The notes under the pieces were generated by a model. That model was not told where the DNA came from and searched no databases. It worked only from the letters and a program-made list of their open reading frames with translations. This document shows, piece by piece, positions 21,507-28,798 of a stretch of DNA of 29,187 bases; the stretch's first letter is position 1; every line of letters starts with the position of its first letter. Source of the DNA: an uncultured Bacilli bacterium (GTDB taxonomy: Bacteria > Bacillota_I > Bacilli_A > RF39 > UBA660); NCBI GenBank assembly GCA_910586635.1, contig CAJUJA010000010.1, forward strand, positions 1 to 29,187, in the 5' to 3' direction. A program made the translations under genes and the position numbers.

Positions 21507-22556
21507 ATGTCTAAAAGTCAGATAGAATCTATTGATGATGGAAAAAGAATGGAAAGTCAGAATAGTTTAGCTAAAATTAAAAATTTAAAGGTGAATTTAG
21601 AACAAATGATTTTAAATGCAGGGAAGATAGTTATTGTACCACATAATGGTGTTGATTATGATGCCCTGGCATCCTCTATTGGTTTTTCCCTACTTGCTAA
21701 AAAGTTTAAAAAGGATTCTTGTATCATAATAGATGATCCAGTATATAAAATAGATTATATGGTGCAATCTATTATTGATGAGGTGAAAGAACAGCATCAT
21801 ATTATGAATAAGGAAAAGTATTTGCAAATAAAGGACCCAGGAGACTTATTTATATTAACAGATGTTAATAAATCTAATTTAATTAGTTTAAGTGAAGAGA
21901 TTAAAAGAAGTGATAAAGTAGCAATATTAGATCATCATAATGAAGATTCCTTAACAGTTCCATCAGATTGCAAGTGTATTGAGCCTAATGTCTCTAGTGC
22001 TTCAGAAATGATGGTAAGACTTTTATGTCTATATAAGATTAAGATAACAAAGGAAGTGGCTCAATATCTTTTAGCAGGAATTTACCTAGATACCAATAAA
22101 TTAACGAAAAATGTATCAGCGGATACGATGAAAGCAGTAACAAAATTATTAGAAAATGGAGCAGATATGAATCGGGTAACTGATTTATTTGTAGAAGATT
22201 TTAAAAGCGATAGAAGAGTACAAGATTTAGTTGGGAAAGCCCAAATAGATATTTATACAGTTGCTACTATATTATCAAGTGAAGAAGATGAATATACAAA
22301 AGAGGAGTTGGCAAAGGCTGCAGATTATTTGTTAAAATACAATGTAGATGCTTCCTTTGTTATTGGAAATATTGGCGATGGAACCATATCAGTAAGTGCA
22401 CGTTCCAAAGAAAAAGTAAATGTTGGTTCTGTGATGCAACAATTAGGTGGTGGAGGAAATCAATTCTCAGCTGCCACAAAGCTGCAAAATACATCTATTG
22501 AACAAGTGGGCTCATCTTTACAAAAGATAATAAAGCCAGCTTGTTATATAAATTAA
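21507..22556 (+). CDS. GdpP-like DHH-DHHA1 phosphodiesterase without sensor domains
   Basis: 349-aa DHH phosphoesterase closest to the catalytic part of GdpP, which hydrolyses cyclic di-AMP. Motifs in order: VPHNGVDYDALASS (H-x3-D-x-D), FILTDVNKSN, AILDHHNED (the DHH), AGIYLDTNKLT, and a DHHA1 domain with DASFVIGNIGDGTISVSARS and LGGGGNQFSAAT. GdpP normally has two membrane segments, a PAS domain and a degenerate GGDEF domain first; none is here, so the protein would be soluble. The DHHA1 GGGGH histidine is N, which may alter substrate binding. The start ATG 21507 has AGAGGTGG upstream; an ATG at 21502 is out of frame. Oligoribonuclease or pAp activity is an alternative. Confidence 0.75.
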   Translation: MSKSQIESIDDGKRMESQNSLAKIKNLKVNLEQMILNAGKIVIVPHNGVDYDALASSIGFSLLAKKFKKDSCIIIDDPVYKIDYMVQSIIDEVKEQHHIMNKEKYLQIKDPGDLFILTDVNKSNLISLSEEIKRSDKVAILDHHNEDSLTVPSDCKCIEPNVSSASEMMVRLLCLYKIKITKEVAQYLLAGIYLDTNKLTKNVSADTMKAVTKLLENGADMNRVTDLFVEDFKSDRRVQDLVGKAQIDIYTVATILSSEEDEYTKEELAKAADYLLKYNVDASFVIGNIGDGTISVSARSKEKVNVGSVMQQLGGGGNQFSAATKLQNTSIEQVGSSLQKIIKPACYIN

Positions 22557-22602
22557 AATTTTTAATAAAAATGGAGTTATCAAAAATGAAAAAAAAGAAG
22601 CT

Positions 22603-23073
22603 ATGGAAATTGCTCCAATAAAATCAAATTTTTTAATGGAAGCAATTGATCAATTTTTATCAGTAGATCATGCTAATTCTATGATACAGATTGCTTGGTT
22701 CAAAGGTGAAAAGGAGGATATGTGTTCCCTTGAAATTTATGGGCCCAATGGAATTGAAGATCATCTAAATAGTGGAATTACCCTACAACAGTCTGATTGT
22801 TTAAATTGTCAAATTCTACAAGATGTCCTAGATAAGTATTTAGATTCTAGTACAATACAGGTGAGTGATTTTGCCGATGTGCATGTTTCCTTTCCAACAC
22901 CGACAGCTAGAAATTTTCATGGAATTACAATTACTAATACCCAAAATCAAAGTAAAGTATCCTTAGATTTCTCAGCTAGGGGAAATTCTTTTAGTGAAAT
23001 AGTAGATTCTTATCAGGATAGGATTGCAGAATATAGAAAAATGATTACTTCTTCATCCAATAAGAAAAAATAG
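22603..23073 (+). CDS. Hypothetical protein, start uncertain (possible frameshift)
   Basis: A 156-aa protein I do not recognise. It starts with a helical part (SNFLMEAIDQFL), has a likely beta-rich middle (MIQIAWFKGEKEDMCSLEIYGPNG), then helices and a final coil ending in a lysine tail. No signal peptide or membrane segment. The start is doubtful: ATG 22603 has its only ribosome-like site (AGAAG) two bases away. In the other frame, ATG 22586 has GGAG at 22573-22576, nine bases upstream, but stops after 11 codons. An extra base in the run of eight A (22589-22596) would join that start to this gene (MKKKEAMEIAPIK). It ends in a terminator shared with the convergent arginase-like gene. Confidence 0.65.
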   Translation: MEIAPIKSNFLMEAIDQFLSVDHANSMIQIAWFKGEKEDMCSLEIYGPNGIEDHLNSGITLQQSDCLNCQILQDVLDKYLDSSTIQVSDFADVHVSFPTPTARNFHGITITNTQNQSKVSLDFSARGNSFSEIVDSYQDRIAEYRKMITSSSNKKK

Positions 23074-23101
23074 AAGACTTTAATATAGTTCTTCTATTTT
23101 T
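23071..23101. terminator. Bidirectional terminator between convergent genes
   Basis: TAGAAGA (23071-23077) pairs with TCTTCTA (23090-23096), flanked by an A run on the left and a T run on the right, so it works both ways. It includes the stop codons of both genes. Confidence 0.75.
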
Positions 23102-23985
23102 TTATCAGGTAATTTTTCTACTTCTTTTATGGTTTTAAATAAAATATTTAACGCAATTTGTTCAGTCTTTCTATTTTGATCACGTAGGGGATTGAGTTCA
23201 ACTAAGTCATAGGCTGATATTTTATCAAAGTATTTTAATATCTCATCACTAATATTCATGGCGAGTTCTTCATCAATTCCATTAAACTCAGGAACGGAAA
23301 TACCAGGAGCTATTGTTGGATCTAGAATATTTAAATCGTAACAGATGTGAATATTTTTTGTCTTATAGGAGGCAATTTCGAAAGCCTTTTCTATAACCTC
23401 TTTGGCACCTTGTTGTTTTAAATCTTCTGTTGTAAATACACTAATTCCAGAGTACTTTAGATTATTTTGTTCTTTTTGATTCATATTTCTAACGCCTATT
23501 AGTACGGTTTTAGTGGCCTGTACCATTTCACCACGGTGGAATGTTCTTAAATCTTCACATTCAAATCCTGTGATACAAGAGGTTGCAAAACCATTCATAT
23601 TGCCCGTTTCTGTTGTTTTAATGGTATTATAATCGGCATGGGCACCAATAATAATTAGCCCGATTTCTTCATTTACCATAGCATCTGCTAGGGTTGATGG
23701 AATGATAACAGATTTATCTCCTCCAATTGTAATAGGGAAAAATCCTTCCCTCATTTTTTCCAAGGTAGATTTATATATTTTCTCATTAATTTCGTTAATT
23801 TCATATTTATTTTTGGAACGATCAGACAAGTTTCTACTCTTTATAATAGATTCATCTTGCTTAAATTCTATAACTTCTCCTTGATAGAAACTCCCTAAAT
23901 CTTTAATTAATGAGACAGCTCCTAATCTAGCTCCATCGATATGAACTCCTAGATCAGTTTCTGCACCAATAATAATACTTTTCAT
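23080..23985 (-). CDS. Arginase-fold protein with lost metal ligands
   Basis: 301-aa member of the arginase/agmatinase/formiminoglutamase family. The fold motifs are there: TIGGDKS (88-92), IGAHADYNT (113-121), CYDLNILDPTIAPG (215-228) and the closing DLVELNPLRDQ. Of the six manganese ligands of arginase, only three remain: His in GGDH is K91, the first Asp of DAHxD is G114, and the second Asp of DxD is N219; H116, D118 and D217 are kept. Normal hydrolase activity is therefore unlikely, and a different or non-catalytic role is implied. ATG 23985 has AGGTGAT upstream. The gene is divergent to the MurE-like gene and has its own promoter. The substrate is unknown. Confidence 0.8.
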   Translation of the reverse strand: MKSIIIGAETDLGVHIDGARLGAVSLIKDLGSFYQGEVIEFKQDESIIKSRNLSDRSKNKYEINEINEKIYKSTLEKMREGFFPITIGGDKSVIIPSTLADAMVNEEIGLIIIGAHADYNTIKTTETGNMNGFATSCITGFECEDLRTFHRGEMVQATKTVLIGVRNMNQKEQNNLKYSGISVFTTEDLKQQGAKEVIEKAFEIASYKTKNIHICYDLNILDPTIAPGISVPEFNGIDEELAMNISDEILKYFDKISAYDLVELNPLRDQNRKTEQIALNILFKTIKEVEKLPDKKIEELY

Positions 23986-24004
23986 TTATTATCACCTGTT
24001 CTAA

Positions 24005-24013
24005 ATTATAACA
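24005..24013 (-). promoter_or_regulatory. Extended -10 promoter of the arginase-like gene
   Basis: On the minus strand TG-T-TATAAT (24013-24005), with a weak TGAATA at the -35 position. The start codon is about 20 bases downstream. Confidence 0.5.
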
Positions 24014-24044
24014 CAAAATAGAGATTATATTCATAAAAAATTCT

Positions 24045-24073
24045 TTAACTTTACATCTATTTTGTTATATACT
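24045..24073 (+). promoter_or_regulatory. Promoter of the MurE-like gene
   Basis: TTAACT (24045-24050), 17 bases, TATACT (24068-24073). The AGGTGAT ribosome site follows. Confidence 0.6.
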
Positions 24074-24094
24074 AATAGTAGTAGGTGATAAAAT

Positions 24095-25507
24095 ATGAAA
24101 AGGTTATGTGAACTAATCGAATGTGAGTATGAAACCCCGATTTATGGTATTAAAATAGATTCTAGGGAAATAAAAGAAGGTGACTTATTTGTTGCTGTTA
24201 ATGGTTTTAATGTTTCTCATAGTGAGTTTATTGAGGATGCTATTAATAAAGGTGCTGCTGCTGTTATAACTGATATTGATTATGAAAGCCATATTCCTAT
24301 TATCAAGGTTTCTGATGTGAATGGAATTCTAAATCAGATTTGTATTCAATTTTACGGATATCAGAATAACCAAAAATTGATTGGCATTACTGGAACAGAT
24401 GGAAAAACAACAACAGCTGTTATGATAAAAGAATTACTTTGTGAAAAAAGAAATATAGCCTATATCGGGACTAATGGAATTGAGTATGGAAAACAGGTGA
24501 TCAAGACAGAAAATACGACTCCCACGAATGAAAAGCTTTATAAGTATTTAACTAAATTGCAAGAAGAAAATTATAATGATATTGTAATGGAAGTATCCAG
24601 TGAATCTCTTCTTCATCAAAGAGTAATTGATTTTCATTTCCAATATGCTATTTTCACAACTATTACAGAGGATCACTTGAATATTCATAAAACGATAGAA
24701 AATTATATAGAATCTAAACTATCTTTGGCTTCTTTAGTAAAAGAAGATGGGGCTATTATTATAAACCGGGACGATTGTAATTGTAGATTATTGCTAAATA
24801 GAAATTTTAACCATCTATATACTTATGGTAAGGATCAAAACAGTGATTTTCAAATTTGTAATATTCAAGAAGAAAAGGGAATTACTACATTTGATATTCA
24901 ACACCAGCACCAAAACTTTCATATAATAAGTCCTTATATAGGGGAATATAATGTTTATAATTTATGTGCTGCTTTTATTGTTTGTTATTTAGAAGGAATA
25001 GATTCTAGTTACTTAATTCAAAAAATAAAAACACTTCCCCCTATTAAAGGAAGAACAGAATCACTAGATTTCGGTCAAAATTATAAATTAATACTCGATT
25101 ATGCTCATACTTTAAATGGTATTAAAAATATTGTAGAAAGTTTTCAAGGAAAATATAAGAGAACGATTTTATTAACAGGAGCTGCTGGTGGAAGAGAAAA
25201 GGAAAAAAGGGAAAAGATTGGGAAATATATTTTAAATCATGCTGATTTTGTTATTTTTACAATGGATGATCCTAGGTATGAAAGTGTAGATTGTATTATT
25301 GATCAAATGATAGGAAATGAAAAAAAGAATAATTACATTCGCATTATTAATAGGGAAGAAGCTATTAGGTATGCTCTAGATATGGCCGAAGAGGATGATT
25401 TAGTATTAATACTAGGAAAAGGTCGAGATAATTATATGGCAATTGAAGATAAACGGATTGATTATTGTGATTATGATGTGATTAGTAGATATTTTCATAA
25501 CACATAA
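24095..25507 (+). CDS. MurE-like Mur ligase
   Basis: 470-aa ATP-dependent ligase of the MurE group (adds the third amino acid to UDP-MurNAc-dipeptide). Domain 1 carries SREIKEGDLFVAVNGF; the P-loop GTDGKTTT is at 100-107; the central domain has TTPTNEKL, EVSSES and TEDHLNIHKTIENYIESK with K208 in place of the carbamylated lysine; the C-terminal domain has GRTESL, DYAHT, GAAGGREKEKR and DDPR at 391-394 (DNPR in diaminopimelate enzymes). Two signatures differ from canonical MurE: EVSSHAL is EVSSESL, and the GKGHE end is GKGRD (441-445). It may therefore be a MurE paralogue with another substrate. Start ATG 24095 with AGGTGAT upstream. Confidence 0.85.
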   Translation: MKRLCELIECEYETPIYGIKIDSREIKEGDLFVAVNGFNVSHSEFIEDAINKGAAAVITDIDYESHIPIIKVSDVNGILNQICIQFYGYQNNQKLIGITGTDGKTTTAVMIKELLCEKRNIAYIGTNGIEYGKQVIKTENTTPTNEKLYKYLTKLQEENYNDIVMEVSSESLLHQRVIDFHFQYAIFTTITEDHLNIHKTIENYIESKLSLASLVKEDGAIIINRDDCNCRLLLNRNFNHLYTYGKDQNSDFQICNIQEEKGITTFDIQHQHQNFHIISPYIGEYNVYNLCAAFIVCYLEGIDSSYLIQKIKTLPPIKGRTESLDFGQNYKLILDYAHTLNGIKNIVESFQGKYKRTILLTGAAGGREKEKREKIGKYILNHADFVIFTMDDPRYESVDCIIDQMIGNEKKNNYIRIINREEAIRYALDMAEEDDLVLILGKGRDNYMAIEDKRIDYCDYDVISRYFHNT

Positions 25508-25520
25508 CAAATTAGTAAGG

Positions 25521-25546
25521 AAAAAGGAATCATGCGATTCCTTTTT
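25521..25546. terminator. Terminator between convergent genes
   Basis: AAAAAGGAATC (25521-25531) pairs with GATTCCTTTTT (25536-25546): an 11-bp stem with a 4-base loop. It serves the MurE-like gene and, by its A/T ends, the convergent minus-strand gene. Confidence 0.9.
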
Positions 25547-25556
25547 ATGATAATAG

Positions 25557-26015
25557 TTATTTTCTTTTCGTATATCCATACTCTATTCTAGATTGGTCTA
25601 AAATTCCTTGATAGCTATTCTCATTGATTAAACTATCAGATAATCCATTTTGGATGAGGTACTCTTGGAAGTTTCTCCACCTTTGTGTCATAAGGCGATC
25701 AAATTCAACATTACCATGAATGGACCGTTTTTTATCAGTCTCTTTCTCCATAGTATAAGTCATAGCGAATACATAGCTAGTTCTTCCATATTCATCTAAT
25801 TCAGTATATTTTTGATAAGATTGAATCATATTTTTATAAATGGTATCAAAATCACTTATGATGTAGGAAAGACCAAGAACAGTTTGCTCCGCACATAAAA
25901 ATTCACTAAAAATAGATCGAATATTCTTGATTAATTTTATAGAACCATCGTCGTTATAAATCGCATCCTCATATTTTCTGATTTCAAAAATCAAATCAAA
26001 CAATTCAATATCCAT
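25557..26015 (-). CDS. Hypothetical protein
   Basis: A 152-aa protein that I do not recognise. It is mostly helical and rich in Tyr, Glu and Ile, with no membrane segment, signal peptide or catalytic motif; features include YEDAIYNDDGSIKLIKNIRS and MTQRWRNFQEYLIQNG. ATG 26015 has an AAGGTGAT ribosome site just upstream. It lies between the MurE-like ligase (convergent) and sigK (divergent), which might hint at a sporulation-time role, but position is the only support. Confidence 0.7.
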   Translation of the reverse strand: MDIELFDLIFEIRKYEDAIYNDDGSIKLIKNIRSIFSEFLCAEQTVLGLSYIISDFDTIYKNMIQSYQKYTELDEYGRTSYVFAMTYTMEKETDKKRSIHGNVEFDRLMTQRWRNFQEYLIQNGLSDSLINENSYQGILDQSRIEYGYTKRK

Positions 26016-26049
26016 AGAATCACCTTTTTTGCAATATTATAGATGATTT

Positions 26050-26078
26050 GTCTAAAATTGTCAAAATAAGCATATATT
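26050..26078 (+). promoter_or_regulatory. Possible SigE-type promoter of sigK
   Basis: GTCTAAA (26050-26056), about 14 bases, CATATATT (26071-26078). The boxes fit the SigE consensus (GTCATATT / CATACAMT) only partly (6 of 8 at -10). SigE control of sigK is known in Bacillus; the call here is weak. Confidence 0.35.
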
Positions 26079-26095
26079 TAATTAGGTGATTTTTT

Positions 26096-26788
26096 ATGTT
26101 ATTTGAAATATTTATGTTTTTAAAAAGTATTTTTCTAACAGGGTCTTATTCAAATCAGGTTTTCCCCGATCCTTTAACTAAGGAAGAAGAAGATTTATGT
26201 ATTAAACGAGCTAGAATGGGAGATAAGGAATCTAGAAATAAGTTAATTGAGCATAATTTACGATTAGTTGCTCATATTGTTAAAAAATTTGATAGTAAAT
26301 ATGTAGATCAAGATGATTTGATTAGTATAGGAACAATAGGTCTTATAAAAGGAGTAGATACCTTTTCTAATGATAAAGGTGTAAGAATTACTACTTATTG
26401 TGCTAGATGTATTGAAAATGAAATTCTTATGCATTTTAGAAGTAATAACAAGACTACTAAAAACATTTCTATTAATGAATCAATAGGTTTTGATAAAGAT
26501 GGAAATGAAATTTCTATTATGGATGTTTTAAAAGCACCAAAGCCAGATTTTATTGAGGATATTAGCTTAAAGGATAATATCAAATTATTAAAACAATATA
26601 TGGATGTATTAACTCCTAGAGAAAGAGAAATATTAATAAAGAGGTATGGACTAAATAATACAGAGGAAAAGACGCAAAAGGTCATAGCAAAGGAGTTGAA
26701 TATTTCTAGAAGTTATGTATCTAGAATGGAAAAAAGGGCTCTTACTAAGATATTACGTGAGTTTATAAAAAATAATAAATATGAGTAG
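26096..26788 (+). CDS. sigK: RNA polymerase sporulation sigma factor SigK (pro-form)
   Basis: Late mother-cell sigma factor, 230 aa. The hydrophobic pro-sequence (FEIFMFLKSIFLTG, residues 3-16) must be cut off by the SpoIVFB protease in Bacillus, and FPDPLT follows as in SigK. Region 2 is NKLIEHNLRLVAHIVKKF, then DDLISIGTIGLIKGVDTFS and ARCIENEILMHFR; region 4 ends with AKELNISRSYVSRMEKRAL. The gene is one intact frame with no skin-like element. Start ATG 26096 is preceded by AGGTGAT. The extent of the pro-sequence supports SigK over SigE, whose pro-region differs. Confidence 0.93.
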   Translation: MLFEIFMFLKSIFLTGSYSNQVFPDPLTKEEEDLCIKRARMGDKESRNKLIEHNLRLVAHIVKKFDSKYVDQDDLISIGTIGLIKGVDTFSNDKGVRITTYCARCIENEILMHFRSNNKTTKNISINESIGFDKDGNEISIMDVLKAPKPDFIEDISLKDNIKLLKQYMDVLTPREREILIKRYGLNNTEEKTQKVIAKELNISRSYVSRMEKRALTKILREFIKNNKYE

Positions 26789-26789
26789 C

Positions 26790-26818
26790 TAGACATAAAG
26801 ATGAAAAAACAGTATAAT
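26790..26818 (+). promoter_or_regulatory. Promoter of the polysaccharide deacetylase gene
   Basis: TAGACA (26790-26795), 17 bases, TATAAT (26813-26818), just after the sigK stop. The start codon is 24 bases downstream. Confidence 0.7.
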
Positions 26819-26841
26819 ATAGTTAAGTGAGTGATTGAAAA

Positions 26842-28236
26842 ATGAGAGTAAAAATAAAAGCAATGATCGCAGTGTTTGTTATTTTTTTAGTTGTAGCAAT
26901 TTATGGTATTCACTATTATTTTTTTATGCCAACGATTACTTTAAAAGGGGATAAAAATATGGTGCTAAACTATAATGAGGACTATAAGGAGTCGGGATAC
27001 TATGCGATGTTTCATAATCAAGATGTAACTCGAAAAGTTCAAGTAAAAGGGGAGGTTGATTCTAAAAAATTAGGTATTTATAAGATGGAATACTTTATAA
27101 AACAGGGAGTCTTTAAAAAGAAAGCTGTAAGAATTGTAAAGGTGAGAGACCTAACCAACCCCGTTCTTATTTTGAAGAATGATCATGATAAGGTGTATAT
27201 TTGTCCTAATACAGAGTATAATTTTATGAAATATAAGGCTTATGACAATTATGATCAGGATATTACAGATCGAGTTAAAATTACTAGAAAGAATGATATT
27301 ATTCAATACGCAGTAGTAGATTCTTCTGGAAATTATGCAATTAAAAATCAAAAAATTATTCAACAGGACCTAGAAAAGCCTAGTTTGGAATTGAATTCAG
27401 GAGATATGATTTTTACCTTTTTAAATGAGGAGTTTAAAGATCCTGGTTATCAAGTTTTTGATAATTGTGATAAAGAGATCGAAAAGAAAGTTCAAGTAGA
27501 AGGAAAAGTTGATACAAACAAAGTAGGAACTTACGAGTTGACATACAAAGTTAAGGATTCTTCTGGAAATCGTTCAAAGAAAAAAAGAAAAGTTCAGGTA
27601 GTAAAAAAAGGACAGAAGGGAACGATTTATTTAACTTTTGATGATGGTCCTAGAATGGGAACTACGAATGTGATATTAGATATTTTAAAAAAGGAGAGTG
27701 TTCCTGCTACGTTCTTTGTTACAAATAATGGTCCAGATGAACTAATTAAGAGAGAATATGAAGAGGGACATACTGTAGGTCTTCATACGGCTAGTCATAA
27801 TTATTCCTTGATCTATTCTAATAAGGAAAACTATTTTAATGATTTATATTCTGTCCATGATAGAGTTTTTCGTATTACTGGTTATGACTCTAAAGTAATT
27901 CGCTTTCCTGGAGGTTCTAGTAATACCATTAGTAGAAAGTATAGACCAGGAATTATGAGTGAATTAACAAAAGATGTGTTAGAGCGGGGGTTTCGATATT
28001 ATGATTGGAATATTAATAGTAGAGATACAGATGATTTAACTACTAGCAATGAAATTGTGTCTTGGGTAAATTCTAGTCTTTCACATGATAAAGTAAATGT
28101 AATTTTAATGCATGACATTAAACCTTATACTAGAGATGCCTTGAAGGGTATTATTGAATATGGGAAGCAAAATGGATATCATTTTGAAGCAATTACAAAA
28201 GATACTGAAATGTTGACTCAGAGGGTAAATAACTAG
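26842..28236 (+). CDS. Membrane-anchored polysaccharide deacetylase with Ig-like domains
   Basis: 464-aa extracellular wall enzyme. Residues 7-28 form an N-terminal membrane anchor. Three immunoglobulin-like repeats of the DUF5011 type follow (about 30-103, 107-175 and 180-255; ends such as VVDSSGNYAIKN and KVKDSSGNRSKK show the repeat). The NodB catalytic domain runs from 258 to the end: TFDDGP at 265-270, the metal histidines in HTASH at 315-319, RFPGGS, the DWN motif and LMHD. All metal and catalytic motifs are kept, so it should deacetylate peptidoglycan or another polysaccharide. It has its own promoter behind sigK. The ATG has a GAGTGATT ribosome site. Confidence 0.88.
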   Translation: MRVKIKAMIAVFVIFLVVAIYGIHYYFFMPTITLKGDKNMVLNYNEDYKESGYYAMFHNQDVTRKVQVKGEVDSKKLGIYKMEYFIKQGVFKKKAVRIVKVRDLTNPVLILKNDHDKVYICPNTEYNFMKYKAYDNYDQDITDRVKITRKNDIIQYAVVDSSGNYAIKNQKIIQQDLEKPSLELNSGDMIFTFLNEEFKDPGYQVFDNCDKEIEKKVQVEGKVDTNKVGTYELTYKVKDSSGNRSKKKRKVQVVKKGQKGTIYLTFDDGPRMGTTNVILDILKKESVPATFFVTNNGPDELIKREYEEGHTVGLHTASHNYSLIYSNKENYFNDLYSVHDRVFRITGYDSKVIRFPGGSSNTISRKYRPGIMSELTKDVLERGFRYYDWNINSRDTDDLTTSNEIVSWVNSSLSHDKVNVILMHDIKPYTRDALKGIIEYGKQNGYHFEAITKDTEMLTQRVNN

Positions 28237-28256
28237 TAAATTTATAATAAATGGGT

Positions 28257-28262
28257 TATAAT
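28257..28262 (+). promoter_or_regulatory. Possible -10 box before yqeG
   Basis: TATAAT at 28257-28262, 18 bases before the start, with a poor -35 (TAGTAA). Confidence 0.4.
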
Positions 28263-28279
28263 TAGGATAGGTGGTCAAA

Positions 28280-28798
28280 ATGAAAAGATATAAACCAACT
28301 ATATATAAAAAAGATATATTTAGTATTAATTATAAAAAGTTAAAAAAAGATGGTATTAAGTGTCTTGTTTTTGACTTGGATAATACTTTAGCCTTAATAG
28401 ATGAGAGGGAATGTCCACAAAAGACTAAGGATTTAATTCAAAGTCTTCAGAAAGATTTTATTATTTTTATTATTTCTAATAATTGTAGTAGGAGAATAGA
28501 ACCTTATAAAAGGAGTTTAGGTGTGGATGCTGTTAGTTTTGCAATGAAGCCACTTACTAGAGGGTTAAGAAAAATAAGAAAAAAGTATCATCTGTTAAAA
28601 AAGGAAATGGTGATGATTGGAGACCAAATTGTAACGGATGTTATATCAGGAAGAAATTTTAATATTAAAACAATTCTGGTAGATCCCCTAGGACAAAAGG
28701 ATATGAAAATAACAAATATTAACAGAAAGATTGAGTCATGGATTATTAATAGATATTCGAAGAGGGGAATTTTTAAAAGAGGGAATTATTATGAATAA
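28280..28798 (+). CDS. yqeG: YqeG-family HAD phosphatase
   Basis: 172-aa HAD-IIIA phosphatase of the YqeG family. HAD motif I is FDLDNTL, with D32 and D34; motif II is the threonine/serine-type SNN (FIISNNCS); motif III/IV is GDQIVTDV. Its substrate is not established; the gene stands before yqeH in Bacillus, as here. ATG 28280 is preferred, as GATAGGTGG precedes it; the GTG at 28271 is part of that site. The stop overlaps the start of yqeH by 8 bases, so the two are coupled. Confidence 0.88.
   Translation: MKRYKPTIYKKDIFSINYKKLKKDGIKCLVFDLDNTLALIDERECPQKTKDLIQSLQKDFIIFIISNNCSRRIEPYKRSLGVDAVSFAMKPLTRGLRKIRKKYHLLKKEMVMIGDQIVTDVISGRNFNIKTILVDPLGQKDMKITNINRKIESWIINRYSKRGIFKRGNYYE

Noticed and set aside
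26096..26788. Skin-like interruption of sigK
   Set aside because: The gene is one continuous frame over all sigma regions.
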